Positions 29,301 to 34,766 of a stretch of 64,000 bases of DNA are shown here, in pieces; the first letter of the stretch is position 1; each line of letters opens with the position of its first letter. The stretch comes from JAUIAI01 sp041396685. GTDB taxonomy: Bacteria > Pseudomonadota > Gammaproteobacteria > Burkholderiales > Burkholderiaceae_E. The stretch is from NCBI GenBank assembly GCA_041396685.1, contig JAWKYD010000016.1:62001-126000 (forward strand), read 5' to 3'. Below the pieces are notes generated by a model. That model was not told where the DNA came from. It saw only the letters and a list, made by a program, of their open reading frames with translations, and ran no database searches. The position numbers and the translations under genes are program-made.

Positions 29301-31203
29301 CGATCGTGTTGCCGATCGTGCCGTTTGTCAGGTTGACACCCGCCACCGTGTTACCGATGCCCGTGCTCGCGCTGGCATTGGTGCCGATGAAATTGCCCTG
29401 AACGGTGTTGCTCGATCCTCCGGCGATCTGTACGCCCCAGAGACCGTTGCCGCCGATCGTGTTCGCCGCGTTGGCATTGGTGCCGCCGATCACATTGCTC
29501 GAGGATCCGCCGCCGATCTGGATGCCCTGGAAGGTGTTCTGAATGGCCGCCGTCTTGCTCGCGGTCAGGCCGATCGTATTGCCGCGAACGAAGTTTGCGT
29601 TGGCCGCCCAGATCTGGATGCCGCTGTCGTCGTTGCCTGAGATCAGGTTGCCTTCGCTCGCGTCGTTGACGCCGTTCAGATCGGTGCCGATCGTGTTGCC
29701 GGTCGCGCCGCCGTTGATGATCACGCCGGAGTCGCTGTTGCCGATGTCGACCGTTCCGGTGATGTCGGCGCCGATGATGTTGCCCATCACCCGGTTGCCC
29801 GTGGCACTCGCACTGTCCATGTAGACGCCATAGCTGTTGCCGGACAGGATGTTGCGGTCGGCGGCGGTCGCGCCGCCGATGGTCACGTTCGCGCCATGCA
29901 CCCAGATGCCCACCCCGGTGATTGCATCGGCGGCCACCGAGGCCGTGCCCGACGATGTCAACTGACCGATGTAGTTGCCAGCGATCGTGACGTTGTCGGC
30001 GCCGCTCCACAGCGTGATGCCGTTGCCGGCGAAGTCGCGAACGACGAGGCCGCGTACCGATGAACCGTCGGCCGATCCCGAGATGATCAGACCGTCGGCA
30101 GCCAGGTCGTTGCCATCGATGATGATGGCCGGTTTGTTGCCGTTGGCGGCGAAGCTGTCATCGGTGGTGGCATCGATGGCGATCTGCTCGGTGATAACGG
30201 GCAGGGCGGAGAGCGGGGTGATGGAATGAATACCGGTTCCGGCGATGCTGAATGAGACGCTGTCGGCGCCGGCGTTGGCGTTGGCATTGAGGATGGCCTG
30301 TCGGAACGAGCCGGCGCCGCTGTCGTTGATGTTGGTGACGGTATAAGTGGCCAGGGTGCCGGTGAAGCTTTGCTGGGTGAGGGCATCGAGCGCGACGGAG
30401 GTCTCGATGGAGCCCGTGTGGGCCTCGAGGCTGAAGTCGCCGCCGAGCGATGCGGCACCGGTGGTGTCGTCGCTGGCGGCGATGTCGGCGCCGGTGATCG
30501 ATGCCAGGGCATCGAGCAGTGCCAGGCCGTCATCGGAGGCGGCCAGGTCGCAGCCGTAGAGCAGGATATCGGCCGACGCGGTGAGCGCGTCGGCCCATTG
30601 GGCGAGAGCGACGGTGTGCTGTTCGAGGGTGTCGTTCGAGAGGGTGTCGGCGCCCAGTTGCAGGGCACCGGGGCTGGCGTGCGAGAGGACGTGCCAGGCC
30701 TGCCAGGGTTCGTGGCCGTCGATGAAGCGGGCGATCTGCTCGAGGCCGGACTCTGCCGGGTCCACGAGCAGGATGTCGAAGCTGCGCCGGGGTTGGGCCG
30801 AGCGCAAGGACTCGATCAAGGCCTCGGCGTCAGGCACGCGCGCATCGACGATGACGAGTTCGCGGTGGGCGCTGAGTGGTGCGAGGTCGACCGGGTTGGC
30901 CGCGGGGTCCGTGTGGGGGATGGCCTGCTCGGACGGCGCCGATTCGGGGGCGCCGGTGCCGGCGGACGCGGGTCGAGTCGGGCTGATGGCCGCGGTTTCG
31001 GACAGGGCCGTGGCGGGCGAGGTGTCGGGCTCGAGCAGGCGCAGCTCGTGCGAGCCGGCGCTGGCATCGTCGGGCGAGAGCGGAGCCAGCTCGGCAGAGA
31101 ACAGGACCCTGGGCTCGAGCGACTCCACGCGCAGGCGTGCGCCGTCGCGCCGACGGCGGCGACGGGGTAGCAGGCGTGCGAGGCACTGACGCAAATGGGG
31201 CAT
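17281..31203 (-). CDS. Giant LEPR-motif/DUF4347/beta-helix/cadherin-like surface protein
   Basis: A 4640-residue frame. Order of parts: a basic N-terminus with the LEPRVLFSA motif (residues 29-37); a DUF4347 domain (about 116-283) with LSHASPGALQLG and LLYGCDLA; four right-handed beta-helix modules with CSLREA-like openings (FRQAILNAN or VSLREAMLAAN) and many GNxIG(T/G) rungs, separated by cadherin-like linkers; ten tandem repeats of about 135 residues (18241-22288); and three cadherin-like domains. The final 50 residues are frameshift nonsense. Such proteins are exported adhesins or biofilm matrix proteins. No RTX nonapeptides, type I secretion genes or TPS partner are visible nearby, so the export route is unknown. 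Full length with the shift repaired would be near 5070 residues. Confidence 0.9.
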   Translation of the reverse strand: MPHLRQCLARLLPRRRRRRDGARLRVESLEPRVLFSAELAPLSPDDASAGSHELRLLEPDTSPATALSETAAISPTRPASAGTGAPESAPSEQAIPHTDPAANPVDLAPLSAHRELVIVDARVPDAEALIESLRSAQPRRSFDILLVDPAESGLEQIARFIDGHEPWQAWHVLSHASPGALQLGADTLSNDTLEQHTVALAQWADALTASADILLYGCDLAASDDGLALLDALASITGADIAASDDTTGAASLGGDFSLEAHTGSIETSVALDALTQQSFTGTLATYTVTNINDSGAGSFRQAILNANANAGADSVSFSIAGTGIHSITPLSALPVITEQIAIDATTDDSFAANGNKPAIIIDGNDLAADGLIISGSADGSSVRGLVVRDFAGNGITLWSGADNVTIAGNYIGQLTSSGTASVAADAITGVGIWVHGANVTIGGATAADRNILSGNSYGVYMDSASATGNRVMGNIIGADITGTVDIGNSDSGVIINGGATGNTIGTDLNGVNDASEGNLISGNDDSGIQIWAANANFVRGNTIGLTASKTAAIQNTFQGIQIGGGSSSNVIGGTNANAANTIGGNGLWGVQIAGGSSNTVQGNFIGTNASASTGIGNTVAGVNLTNGTIGNTIGGTTAAARNIISGNGKGLLIEGSGTSGNLVQGNYIGTTPDGSAALANTGEGVLIQNAAVLNTIGGNTANTRNVISGNQEIGILVSGLGTDNNIIKSNYIGTNATGSAAISNGAFGVAIDQDADGTVVGGVGAGNVISGNTGTAGSAARGGVYLAGTNATIRSNIIGLSADTLTALPNGVVSASTAGIYVTANSTARIGGTGAGEGNRIAYNIGPGISAPGGSAQVFSALGNLIYENTGLALDLGNNGVTANDPGDGDSGANALQNTPTLASASNLGADLRIQGGINSNASTNLRIEFFSVPGALPDASGHGEAWTYLGTTSVTTNGSGDASFDVTLIGQSQPADSFVTATATVDLGGGTYGGTSEMAANAALGSADPVITLTPGNGSTAEGGLTYIVDGLATLTDDSPDFAGGVLTVQITVNGTSADRLVVAHQGSGAGQIGVAGSTVSYGGTAIATFTGGTDGATPLLITFNASADVAAVQAVLRRIGHRVMGEDPSTLTRSIAFTLSDGDGGTSATETRLIDVFADTDIWVTTTADTVDGNTSSIQALQGDRGADGRVSLREAMLAANATAGANEIYFDIPDALVGGAHTITPLSALPIVSGQLLIDARSEPDWSTVPVVELDGSSAGSANGLQFSGSGGDGSAVRGLAINRFASNGILVSGSDGFTLVGSRIGTDVSGSIDRGNLGAGVRIDGSALNATIGGNVAGDGNLVSGNGGNGIELRAGTTGTVIAGNTIGLAADGTTPIANGSNGILVLDAAGNTIGGLGAPSRNIISGNASAGIRIDGVGSTGNMVLGNYIGTTVTGLAAAGNSQEGVKITGGASANQVGDDQAGAGNIISGNLNDGFSISGASNNIVQNNWIGVDATGNAALANGDDGLQIGSSGTSGNIVGGSTPMAGNVISGNPDDGLQIYTLAAGTIVQGNQIGVGADGVTAIGNGSNGIDIYGAAIDSLIGGTGVGEGNVIAYSVGDGVLLRDAGTSGHSFLGNRIFGNGGTGLDLTDDGSTANDAGDPDTGPNDYQNYPVLGIANTSGGNTRVTGSLNSSPSTTYRIEFFSSVTGDASGTGEAETYLGATGVTTDAGGDAVFDTTLIGVSVVAGHIVTAMATVDTGGGNFGSSSEFAANVVATGGNLAPSIAFGSGGFSVLENSVASIVDGLATVSDLDSVNFDAGHLVVDFSANGAPEDRLGVADQGVGPGQVGVSGASITYGGTPVATYVGGTDGATPLDITFNTAADLAAVQAVMRRINYQAVGEDPNTLDRTIRFVLSDGDGGTSTPITKVIGVTADSDIWVTTTADTVDGDTSSLQALQGDRGADGRVSLREAMLAANATAGTNEIYFDIPDALVGGAHTIQPATVLPAIVDTVTIDATTEPDFGGTPIVQLDGSLTSGTDDGFMLDTGSDGSTIRGLVINRFAEHGIDVNGVSGITIAGNYIGTDVTGTTPAANTANGILVHGGASGVVIGGSGADGNLISGNGGFGIVLNNADANIVQGNMLGTAADGTSPLGNVSAGLKLMNGASDNLIGGDGAGEGNVIAFNTNDGVKVTDATTLRNSFVANVIHDNSGREIDLNDDGLSNNDANDVDSGPNDLQNFPVLTGAVVAGGNLTLAGTLDTDNPATQYRIDFFGVAAGGQEPNAHGGANIYLGSTQIVTDGAGDAIYSGVSVSSGGLIAGDFATAVATVIENPAQVGVDALAAYGESSEIATNLTIASSTAPVIAFGGGDIAINENDPPALIDPLSTVSDIDSLDFDGGHLVADVTANAQAGDRLTVEHEGNGAGQVGVSGNTIAYSGVSVATFAGGTDGATPLDIMFNTAADATAVQAVMRQVAFEATGRNPNLLNRSVRLVLSDGDGGTSTPISKNITLAGDGDIWVTTTADTADGSTSSLTALQNDPGADGRVSLREALLAANSTPNGAFPDQIHFDIPEALVGGAHTIQPVSALPTITQAVTIDGSSEPDFAGSPIIEIDGSGSGASGGLSLSSTADGTTIRGLVINRFTGSGILVSSGADNVTIAGNHIGTDVAGSTDLGNTSNGINVNNVANLTIGGATAADRNVISGNNVRQIEINSGATGVIIQGNIIGADATGRVPVGGGAGIMLFASSGVEIGGPLAGQGNIIGGLSSAGITLGTGAGATIRGNFIGTNAFDDALGNGGGGVIVAGAGATATLGGTAPGEGNVIAHNSGIGVRIDDTGNQHSILGNLIYANTGLGIDLGNDGPTLNDADDVDTGANGLLNFPVLSDVYGGASTFVSGSFQGLASTTVRLEFFASAAADPSGYGEGERYLGSLGVTTDASGNASFSNVAIPAVTSAGEAVSGTATIDLGGGNFGASSEFATSVTVTANAAPVLGSIEASPLAFNENDAAAVVSATIGVSDPSSTNLTAATVTISGNYVNGEDVLAFVDTATIQGAWNPGTGVLTLTGTDSVAAYQSALRTITYRNLSEGPSTATRTVEFVVTDGLLTSNTISRDIDVISVNDAPVLAAIEPAAIAYTENDPAVIVTSTITAADIDDSTLASATVAISSNYVNGEDVLAFSNTANITGIWSAATGVLTLTGVDSLVAYDAALRSVTYQNLSDAPTTATRTVSFTVDDGAGANSASNTLARDIALTGVNDAPMLVAIEPGPLSYSENDPATPITTALTIADPDSATMMSAVVAISANYVNGEDSLSFVNTASITGSWNAATGVLTLTGADSAANYQAALRSVTYQNGSDTPSTLTRTISFSVDDGAGSNSASNTVTRDITVVSVNDAPVLANIEGATLAYTENDPALTITSGITAADIDSGSLSSATISVSANYVNGEDVLAFTNTANITGSFNATTGVLTLSGVDTLAAYQAALRTVTYQNLSDDPSTAIRTISFTVDDGAGANPVSNTVTRDIAITAVNDAPLLSAIEAVPRLYTENDPAVAITGSLIVTDADSPTLGSATVAITANFASGEDILAFANTANISGSWNGATGVLTLAGADTVAAYQAALRSVTYQNLSDDPSAATRTVSFAVDDGGLPSNTVSRDITVSVVNDAPLLSAIEPAPLTVTEGDPATAVTAALVVSDLDDTQLNAAIVTISVNYVSGEDVLAFTDTANITGSWNTVSGVLTLTGIDTVAAYQAALRSVTYQNTSNDPSAATRTVGFVVTDGSDFSLAASRDIAITPVGDPPMLATIEGPALAITENDPASAITSTLTVADVDSPSLASATVAIAANYVSGEDVLAFTNTANITGSWNAATGVLTLSGADTPAAYQGALRSVTYQNTSDDPSAATRTVSFTVDDGGLPSNTVTRDVAVTAVNDAPALTGLEGAPLTYTENDPATAITTTLTVADPDSPTLASASVSISVNYVNGEDVLAFTNTANITGAFNAAAGVLTLTGVDTVAAYQAALRSVTYLNASDDPSTATRTVSFTVDDGAGANSASNIATRDIAITAVNDAPVLASIEPAPLAITENDPATALTATLTLSELDSTTLASATVSVSANYVNGEDVLAFGNTANITGAFNVATGVLTLSGVDTLAAYEAALRSVTYQNLSDDPSTATRTISFTVDDGAGAGANAVSNTVTRDVTITAVNDAPLLAGIEPAPLATIENDPATVITSSLTLTDPDSPTLASATVTVSTNYINGEDVLAFANTANITGSFNATTGVLTLSGADTVAAYQAALRSVTYQNLSDDPSILTRTVSLSVNDGAGANAASNVLTRDIAVSAVNDAPLITSDGAGPTASLSGPENSTTVTTVSAADPDSATLTFSIAGGDDAALFSIDPNTGAVSFASPPDFEAPLDLNADNVYLLTVAVDDGAGGSDSQDIDFTVSNLNEGPVSPLSDADASANQITEGSPNGSAVGITAAAAEPDFTTDSIAYSLDDSAAGRFAIDPASGIVTVADSALIDYESSASHSITIRATSSDGSFSTASFTIAVIDINDTAPVIDSASPLVPEFSPIGSPVAVLTAADPDTVGSLQNWTITGGSGAAVFAIDAATGLLSVADFAPWTSSSTPASPSMSPSATAPTPARCAPSPSPSPTSSSPR
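18241..22288 (-). repeat. Ten tandem ~405-bp repeats coding for ~135-residue cadherin-like units
   Basis: Within the giant gene, ten consecutive units each open with NDAPxLxxIE (NAAPVLGSIE in the first, GDPPMLATIE in the seventh). Each continues through YTENDPA, NYVNGEDVLAF, NTANITGxxN, TGVLTLxGxD, YQAALRSVTYQNLSDDPS and TVDDGAG. Divergence between units is modest, so the array can gain or lose units by recombination. The DxD and ENDPA positions suggest calcium-stabilised Ig/cadherin folds, as in large bacterial adhesins. Confidence 0.85.
25270..25437 (-). repeat. ~168-bp near-identical direct repeat (partner at 27547-27714)
   Basis: The two copies, about 2.28 kb apart inside the giant gene, differ at only about five positions by direct reading. 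They encode the opening of two beta-helix modules, including VSLREAMLAANATAG and ALQGDRGADGR. Such near-identity, against more diverged surroundings, suggests recent duplication or gene conversion of a whole module. It also offers a site for deletion of one module. Confidence 0.75.
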
Positions 31204-31431
31204 GGGACCATTTGGCGACAGGGCCCTGGTGGGCGTGATGTTGCCCCGACGAACGTCCGCCCGGCCTCCGACCGTATGCGTGCGACCGTTGTTTTCGGAC
31301 CAACGCGACGTTCAAAACGGCGGCTCGCCGTCGTCGGAACCGCCCGCGCCAAGCGCTTCTCGCGCTGGCCGCCGAAGGGTTTCAGGCCAAGCGGGTCAGC
31401 GTGCCGGGCTGAGCGGGCCCGCGTCGTCGGT

Positions 31432-32223
31432 TCACGGCGCAAGCATGTTCGTTGACCGGACCAGGGTGCCGCCATCGAGCGGGATCACGCAGCCGGTCAT
31501 GTGCGCGCCGGCGCGCGCGCAAAGGCAGATTGCGAGCCCGGCGATGTCTTCGGGCGTGCCGATGCGACCCATCGGAATCTGCGCCTCGAGGCGCCTGCGG
31601 TGTTCCTCGTTCTCTGTGACGAAGGCCATCATCTTGCTTGGAAATGCGCCAGGCGCGATGCAATTGACCGTGATGCGATCGCGGGCGAACTGACTGGCCC
31701 AGTTGCGGGTCATCTGGTGGATTGCGGCCTTGCTCGGGCCATACGAGAACGCCACGCCGCCAGTGGACAGCGCGCCGATGGAGCCGATGTTGATGATGCG
31801 GGCCGGATCTTGATCGGAGGCGGCCTGCCTGAGCAGGGGCAGCAACTCGCGCGTGACGAAGAATGGCCCCTTGACGTTGATGTCGAGTACCCGGTCCCAG
31901 CCGGGCGTCGAGAACTCCTCGATTGGTGCGCCCCAGGTGGCTCCGGCATTGTTGACCAGGATATCGAGCTGCTGTTCGCGCGCCCTGATGGCGTTGGCCA
32001 GCGCGATCGCACCATGCTCGCTGGACAGGTCCATGGGAATCGCGATGCACTCGCCGTGTTTCGACAGTTCGCGCGCGGCAGCCTCGCAGGCGTCGGCCTT
32101 GCGCGACGAGATGTAGACCCTGGCGCCGTTCTCGACGAAGCCCTGCGCGATCATGTAACCGATGCCGCGCGAGCCGCCGGTGACGACCGCCACTTTGCCG
32201 CTGATATTAAAAAGATCTTTCAT
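31432..32223 (-). CDS. Short-chain dehydrogenase/reductase (SDR)
   Basis: A 263-residue classical SDR. The cofactor motif TGGSRGIG is near residue 15, NNAG is near residue 92, the catalytic Ser lies in INIGSIGA, and YGPSK carries the catalytic Tyr and Lys. The C-terminus CVIPLDGGTL is typical of 3-oxoacyl reductase-like members. The start at MKDLFNISGK was chosen since upstream codons do not look like SDR. It lies eight bases downstream of the VOC gene on the same strand, so the two probably share a transcript. Confidence 0.92.
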   Translation of the reverse strand: MKDLFNISGKVAVVTGGSRGIGYMIAQGFVENGARVYISSRKADACEAAARELSKHGECIAIPMDLSSEHGAIALANAIRAREQQLDILVNNAGATWGAPIEEFSTPGWDRVLDINVKGPFFVTRELLPLLRQAASDQDPARIINIGSIGALSTGGVAFSYGPSKAAIHQMTRNWASQFARDRITVNCIAPGAFPSKMMAFVTENEEHRRRLEAQIPMGRIGTPEDIAGLAICLCARAGAHMTGCVIPLDGGTLVRSTNMLAP

Positions 32224-32230
32224 CGTGACC

Positions 32231-32614
32231 TCAGCGCGATTCGCTGCCGTCGAAATCGAGTTCCACGCGCGCGCCGTTCGGGTCGTGGAAGAACAGCTGC
32301 CAGACACCGCCGCCCGGCAACTGACGCAGGTCGTAGCGCACGCCGTCGGCATCGAGCCGTTCCAGTGTCTCGCGCAGGCCGCGCCCGGTGAACGCCATGT
32401 GATCGATGACACCGGCCACCAGGCGCTCGGGCGCGCTGCCCGCCACCACGTGGAGAATCGCCTCGCTGCCGCCCTGGGCATACAGCCAGGCACCCGGGAA
32501 CCTGAAGGGGGGACGCGCGCCAGCCGAGAGCGCCAGATGACGCTCGTAGAACACTAGCGTGGCGTCCAGGTCATTGGTGAGGATCGTGAAATGATTCATG
32601 CCCACGGCGCTCAT
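32231..32614 (-). CDS. VOC-family (glyoxalase/dioxygenase fold) protein
   Basis: A 127-residue single-unit vicinal oxygen chelate protein. It has MNHFTILTNDLDATLVFYE at the N-terminus with the first metal-binding His, DHMAFTGRG in the middle with the second, and FFHDPNGARVELDFD at the C-terminus with the metal-binding Glu. The ATG at 32614 has GGGAG upstream and overlaps the stop of a possible 33-codon gene. Beside an SDR and opposite an FAD monooxygenase, it could be a ring-cleavage dioxygenase-like, lyase or isomerase step in the breakdown of an aromatic compound. Confidence 0.87.
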   Translation of the reverse strand: MSAVGMNHFTILTNDLDATLVFYERHLALSAGARPPFRFPGAWLYAQGGSEAILHVVAGSAPERLVAGVIDHMAFTGRGLRETLERLDADGVRYDLRQLPGGGVWQLFFHDPNGARVELDFDGSESR

Positions 32615-32712
32615 CGCACTGTCTCCCGGGGTTGCATGGCGTGCAGTGCCGAACGCGCATACGACGCGTTTCGTAACAGTCCGGCGGGATCCGGGCACGC
32701 GATCTTGCTCAT
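32611..32712 (-). CDS. Possible 33-codon leader gene coupled to the VOC gene
   Basis: A short frame, MSKIACPDPAGLLRNASYAR onward to QPRETVR, starts at an ATG preceded by AGGAG at good spacing. Its TGA overlaps the VOC start codon in an ATGA arrangement, the usual layout of coupled genes. No family is recognised and no membrane segment or repeated-codon attenuator is visible. It may be a genuine small protein or a translated leader. Chance remains possible at this length. Confidence 0.35.
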   Translation of the reverse strand: MSKIACPDPAGLLRNASYARSALHAMQPRETVR

Positions 32713-33045
32713 GGTGATGGTCTCCTGGGCGCTAGTGTCGTGGTGGCGAGCGGTGCCGCGCGTGAACCGAGCCTCGTCAGAATCGACAGCCTCGGTGCTC
32801 ATGACTTTCGGCAATCGGATCGACCCTTGCCAGGGTTTCCCGGTCTCATGAGTACGATAGCAGAAGCTCCGTCAAGAGTGCCCGATGGCCGATTGCCGGC
32901 CGGCTGTCGATCTGCAGGCGTTTTTCATCCGGACACCAAGCTCCGTTCGGCGCCTGCCGACCCATCGGGCGGGGCACGACGGCCGCAACACGGGCACCGC
33001 CCGATGCCGTGCGGTACCACCCCGGGAATCGCGAGGAACAGTGAA
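32713..33045. promoter_or_regulatory. Divergent promoter region between the VOC/SDR and FAD monooxygenase genes
   Basis: These 333 bases separate two divergent transcripts. An 8-bp palindrome CTCATGAG lies at 32844-32851, a possible operator half-way between the genes. The rightward frame is open across much of this region, but it lacks family resemblance before MSNAKSM. I could not assign -10/-35 boxes with confidence. Confidence 0.35.
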
Positions 33046-34686
33046 ATGTCAAATGCCAAGTCCATGATCGATGTGGCGATCGTTGGCGCCGGTCCGGTCG
33101 GGCTGACACTGGCCATGGCCCTGGCACGCTACGGCGTGCGCTCGACCGTGTTCGAATCTCGCGCCGAGGGCGAGCCCACCACGGTGCGTTGCAATCATGT
33201 GTCGTCGCGCTCGATGGAGGTTTTTCGTTGGCTGGGCATTGCCGCGGCCGTGCGTGACGCAGGCCTGCCGGCCGACCATGCGCATGATGTTGCATTTCGC
33301 AGCACGGCGGTCGCCGCGGACTTCGCCCGGATCAGGATTCCGGGCCGGGCCGGCCGGCAACGTGGCGAGCCAGGCGTCGATCAAGACTGGCCGACGCCGG
33401 AACCGCCCCATCGGGTCAATCAGAAATATCTGGAGCCGGTGATGGTGGCCGCCGCGCATCGGGTGCCCGCTCTCACGCTTCGCTACGGCTGCACGGTGCG
33501 CACCCTCGACCCCGGCGACGACTCGGTGTGTCTGCACGTCGAGCGTAGCGACGGGGTCGTGGAACAGGTCGATGCCCGCTATGTCGTTGGCTGCGACGGC
33601 GCGCGATCGCTGGTGCGCCAGCGCATGGGCGCGCGCTATGAGGGCGACGCGGTGGTGCAGCGCGTGCAGTCCACCGTGATCGAGGCACCCCGCCTGCAGG
33701 CCCTGATGGCCAGCGAGCCGGCCTGGGGCACGATCAATCTCAATCCGCGTCGCAGTGGCACCCTCTATGCCATCGACGGCGAGCGCACCTGGCTGGTCCA
33801 CAACTATCTGCGCCCGCACGAAACCGACTTCGATGCCATCGATCGCATGGCATCGATCCGCACGATCCTCGGCGTCGGCGAAGACTTCGCGTTCGAGGTC
33901 GTGCAGAACGAAGACTGGATCGGCCGCCGGTTGGTGGTCGACAAGATGCGCGAGGGCCGCCTGTTCCTGGCCGGCGATGCCGCGCATATCTGGGTACCCT
34001 ACGCCGGCTACGGCATGAATGCCGGCATTGCCGATGCGATGAATCTGGCCTGGTGCCTGGCGGCCCGGGTGAATGGCTGGGGAGGCCCGGGCTGCCTGGA
34101 CGCCTATGCGGCCGAGCGTCATCCGATCACCGAACAGGTGTCGCGCTTTGCCATGCGTCACGCCGAGCAGATGATCGCCAAGCGTGGCGCCGTGCCCAGC
34201 GAAATCGAAGATACCGGCCCGGCCGGGGACGAGGCACGGCGGTCGTTCGGTGAGCACTGCGTGACGCTCAACGTGGCCCAATATGCCTGCACGGGCCTGA
34301 ACTACGGCTACTTCTACACCGGCTCGCCGATCATCGCCTATGACGACGGTCAGGCACCGGCCTACTCGATGGATGAGTATTCACCCTCGACCGTGCCGGG
34401 CTGCCGGTTGCCCGATCCCTGGCTCGGCGACGGTGAACCGATCCTCGATCGCCTGGGCGCCGGCTACACGGTGCTGCGCTACGACCGCGACATCGATCTC
34501 GATCAGGGCCTGCGGGCCTCGAGCATGTACGATCTGCCGATCTCGGCGCTCGATGTCGAGCGTGCTGCCCCCGAGGGCTGGCCACTATTGATCGTGCGGC
34601 CCGACCTGCATATCGTCTGGCGTGGAAAGCGTCTGCCGGGGCAGGGCGACCGGCTCTGGCGGATCCTGGCCGGGCGCGATGTCTGA
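33046..34686 (+). CDS. FAD-dependent aromatic-ring monooxygenase (copy 1)
   Basis: A 546-residue class A flavoprotein hydroxylase. The dinucleotide motif VAIVGAGPVGLTLAMALARYG is at residues 9-29, the DG motif is YVVGCDGARS near residue 185, and the FAD-ribityl motif is LFLAGDAAHIWVPYAGYGMN near residue 307. The C-terminal thioredoxin-like domain, present in phenol hydroxylase/MhpA-type members, covers about the last 130 residues. The start MSNAKSM has GAGGAA upstream. It is divergent from SDR/VOC and convergent with a second flavin monooxygenase, so a hydroxylated aromatic substrate is likely. Confidence 0.9.
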   Translation: MSNAKSMIDVAIVGAGPVGLTLAMALARYGVRSTVFESRAEGEPTTVRCNHVSSRSMEVFRWLGIAAAVRDAGLPADHAHDVAFRSTAVAADFARIRIPGRAGRQRGEPGVDQDWPTPEPPHRVNQKYLEPVMVAAAHRVPALTLRYGCTVRTLDPGDDSVCLHVERSDGVVEQVDARYVVGCDGARSLVRQRMGARYEGDAVVQRVQSTVIEAPRLQALMASEPAWGTINLNPRRSGTLYAIDGERTWLVHNYLRPHETDFDAIDRMASIRTILGVGEDFAFEVVQNEDWIGRRLVVDKMREGRLFLAGDAAHIWVPYAGYGMNAGIADAMNLAWCLAARVNGWGGPGCLDAYAAERHPITEQVSRFAMRHAEQMIAKRGAVPSEIEDTGPAGDEARRSFGEHCVTLNVAQYACTGLNYGYFYTGSPIIAYDDGQAPAYSMDEYSPSTVPGCRLPDPWLGDGEPILDRLGAGYTVLRYDRDIDLDQGLRASSMYDLPISALDVERAAPEGWPLLIVRPDLHIVWRGKRLPGQGDRLWRILAGRDV

Positions 34687-34766
34687 TGCTCTGATGCGCG
34701 CGTGCCCGAGCAAGCGGGTCGGCTGAGGCAACGGCATCGCCCCCGAATCGCAGGGGCACTCGAAGA

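Noticed and set aside
25051..29640. Plus-strand open frames of 818 and 703 codons opposite the giant gene
   Set aside because: They mirror the minus-strand repeats. Their translations are rich in Arg, Gly, Asp and Val without any domain, as expected from the complement of GC-rich repetitive coding DNA.
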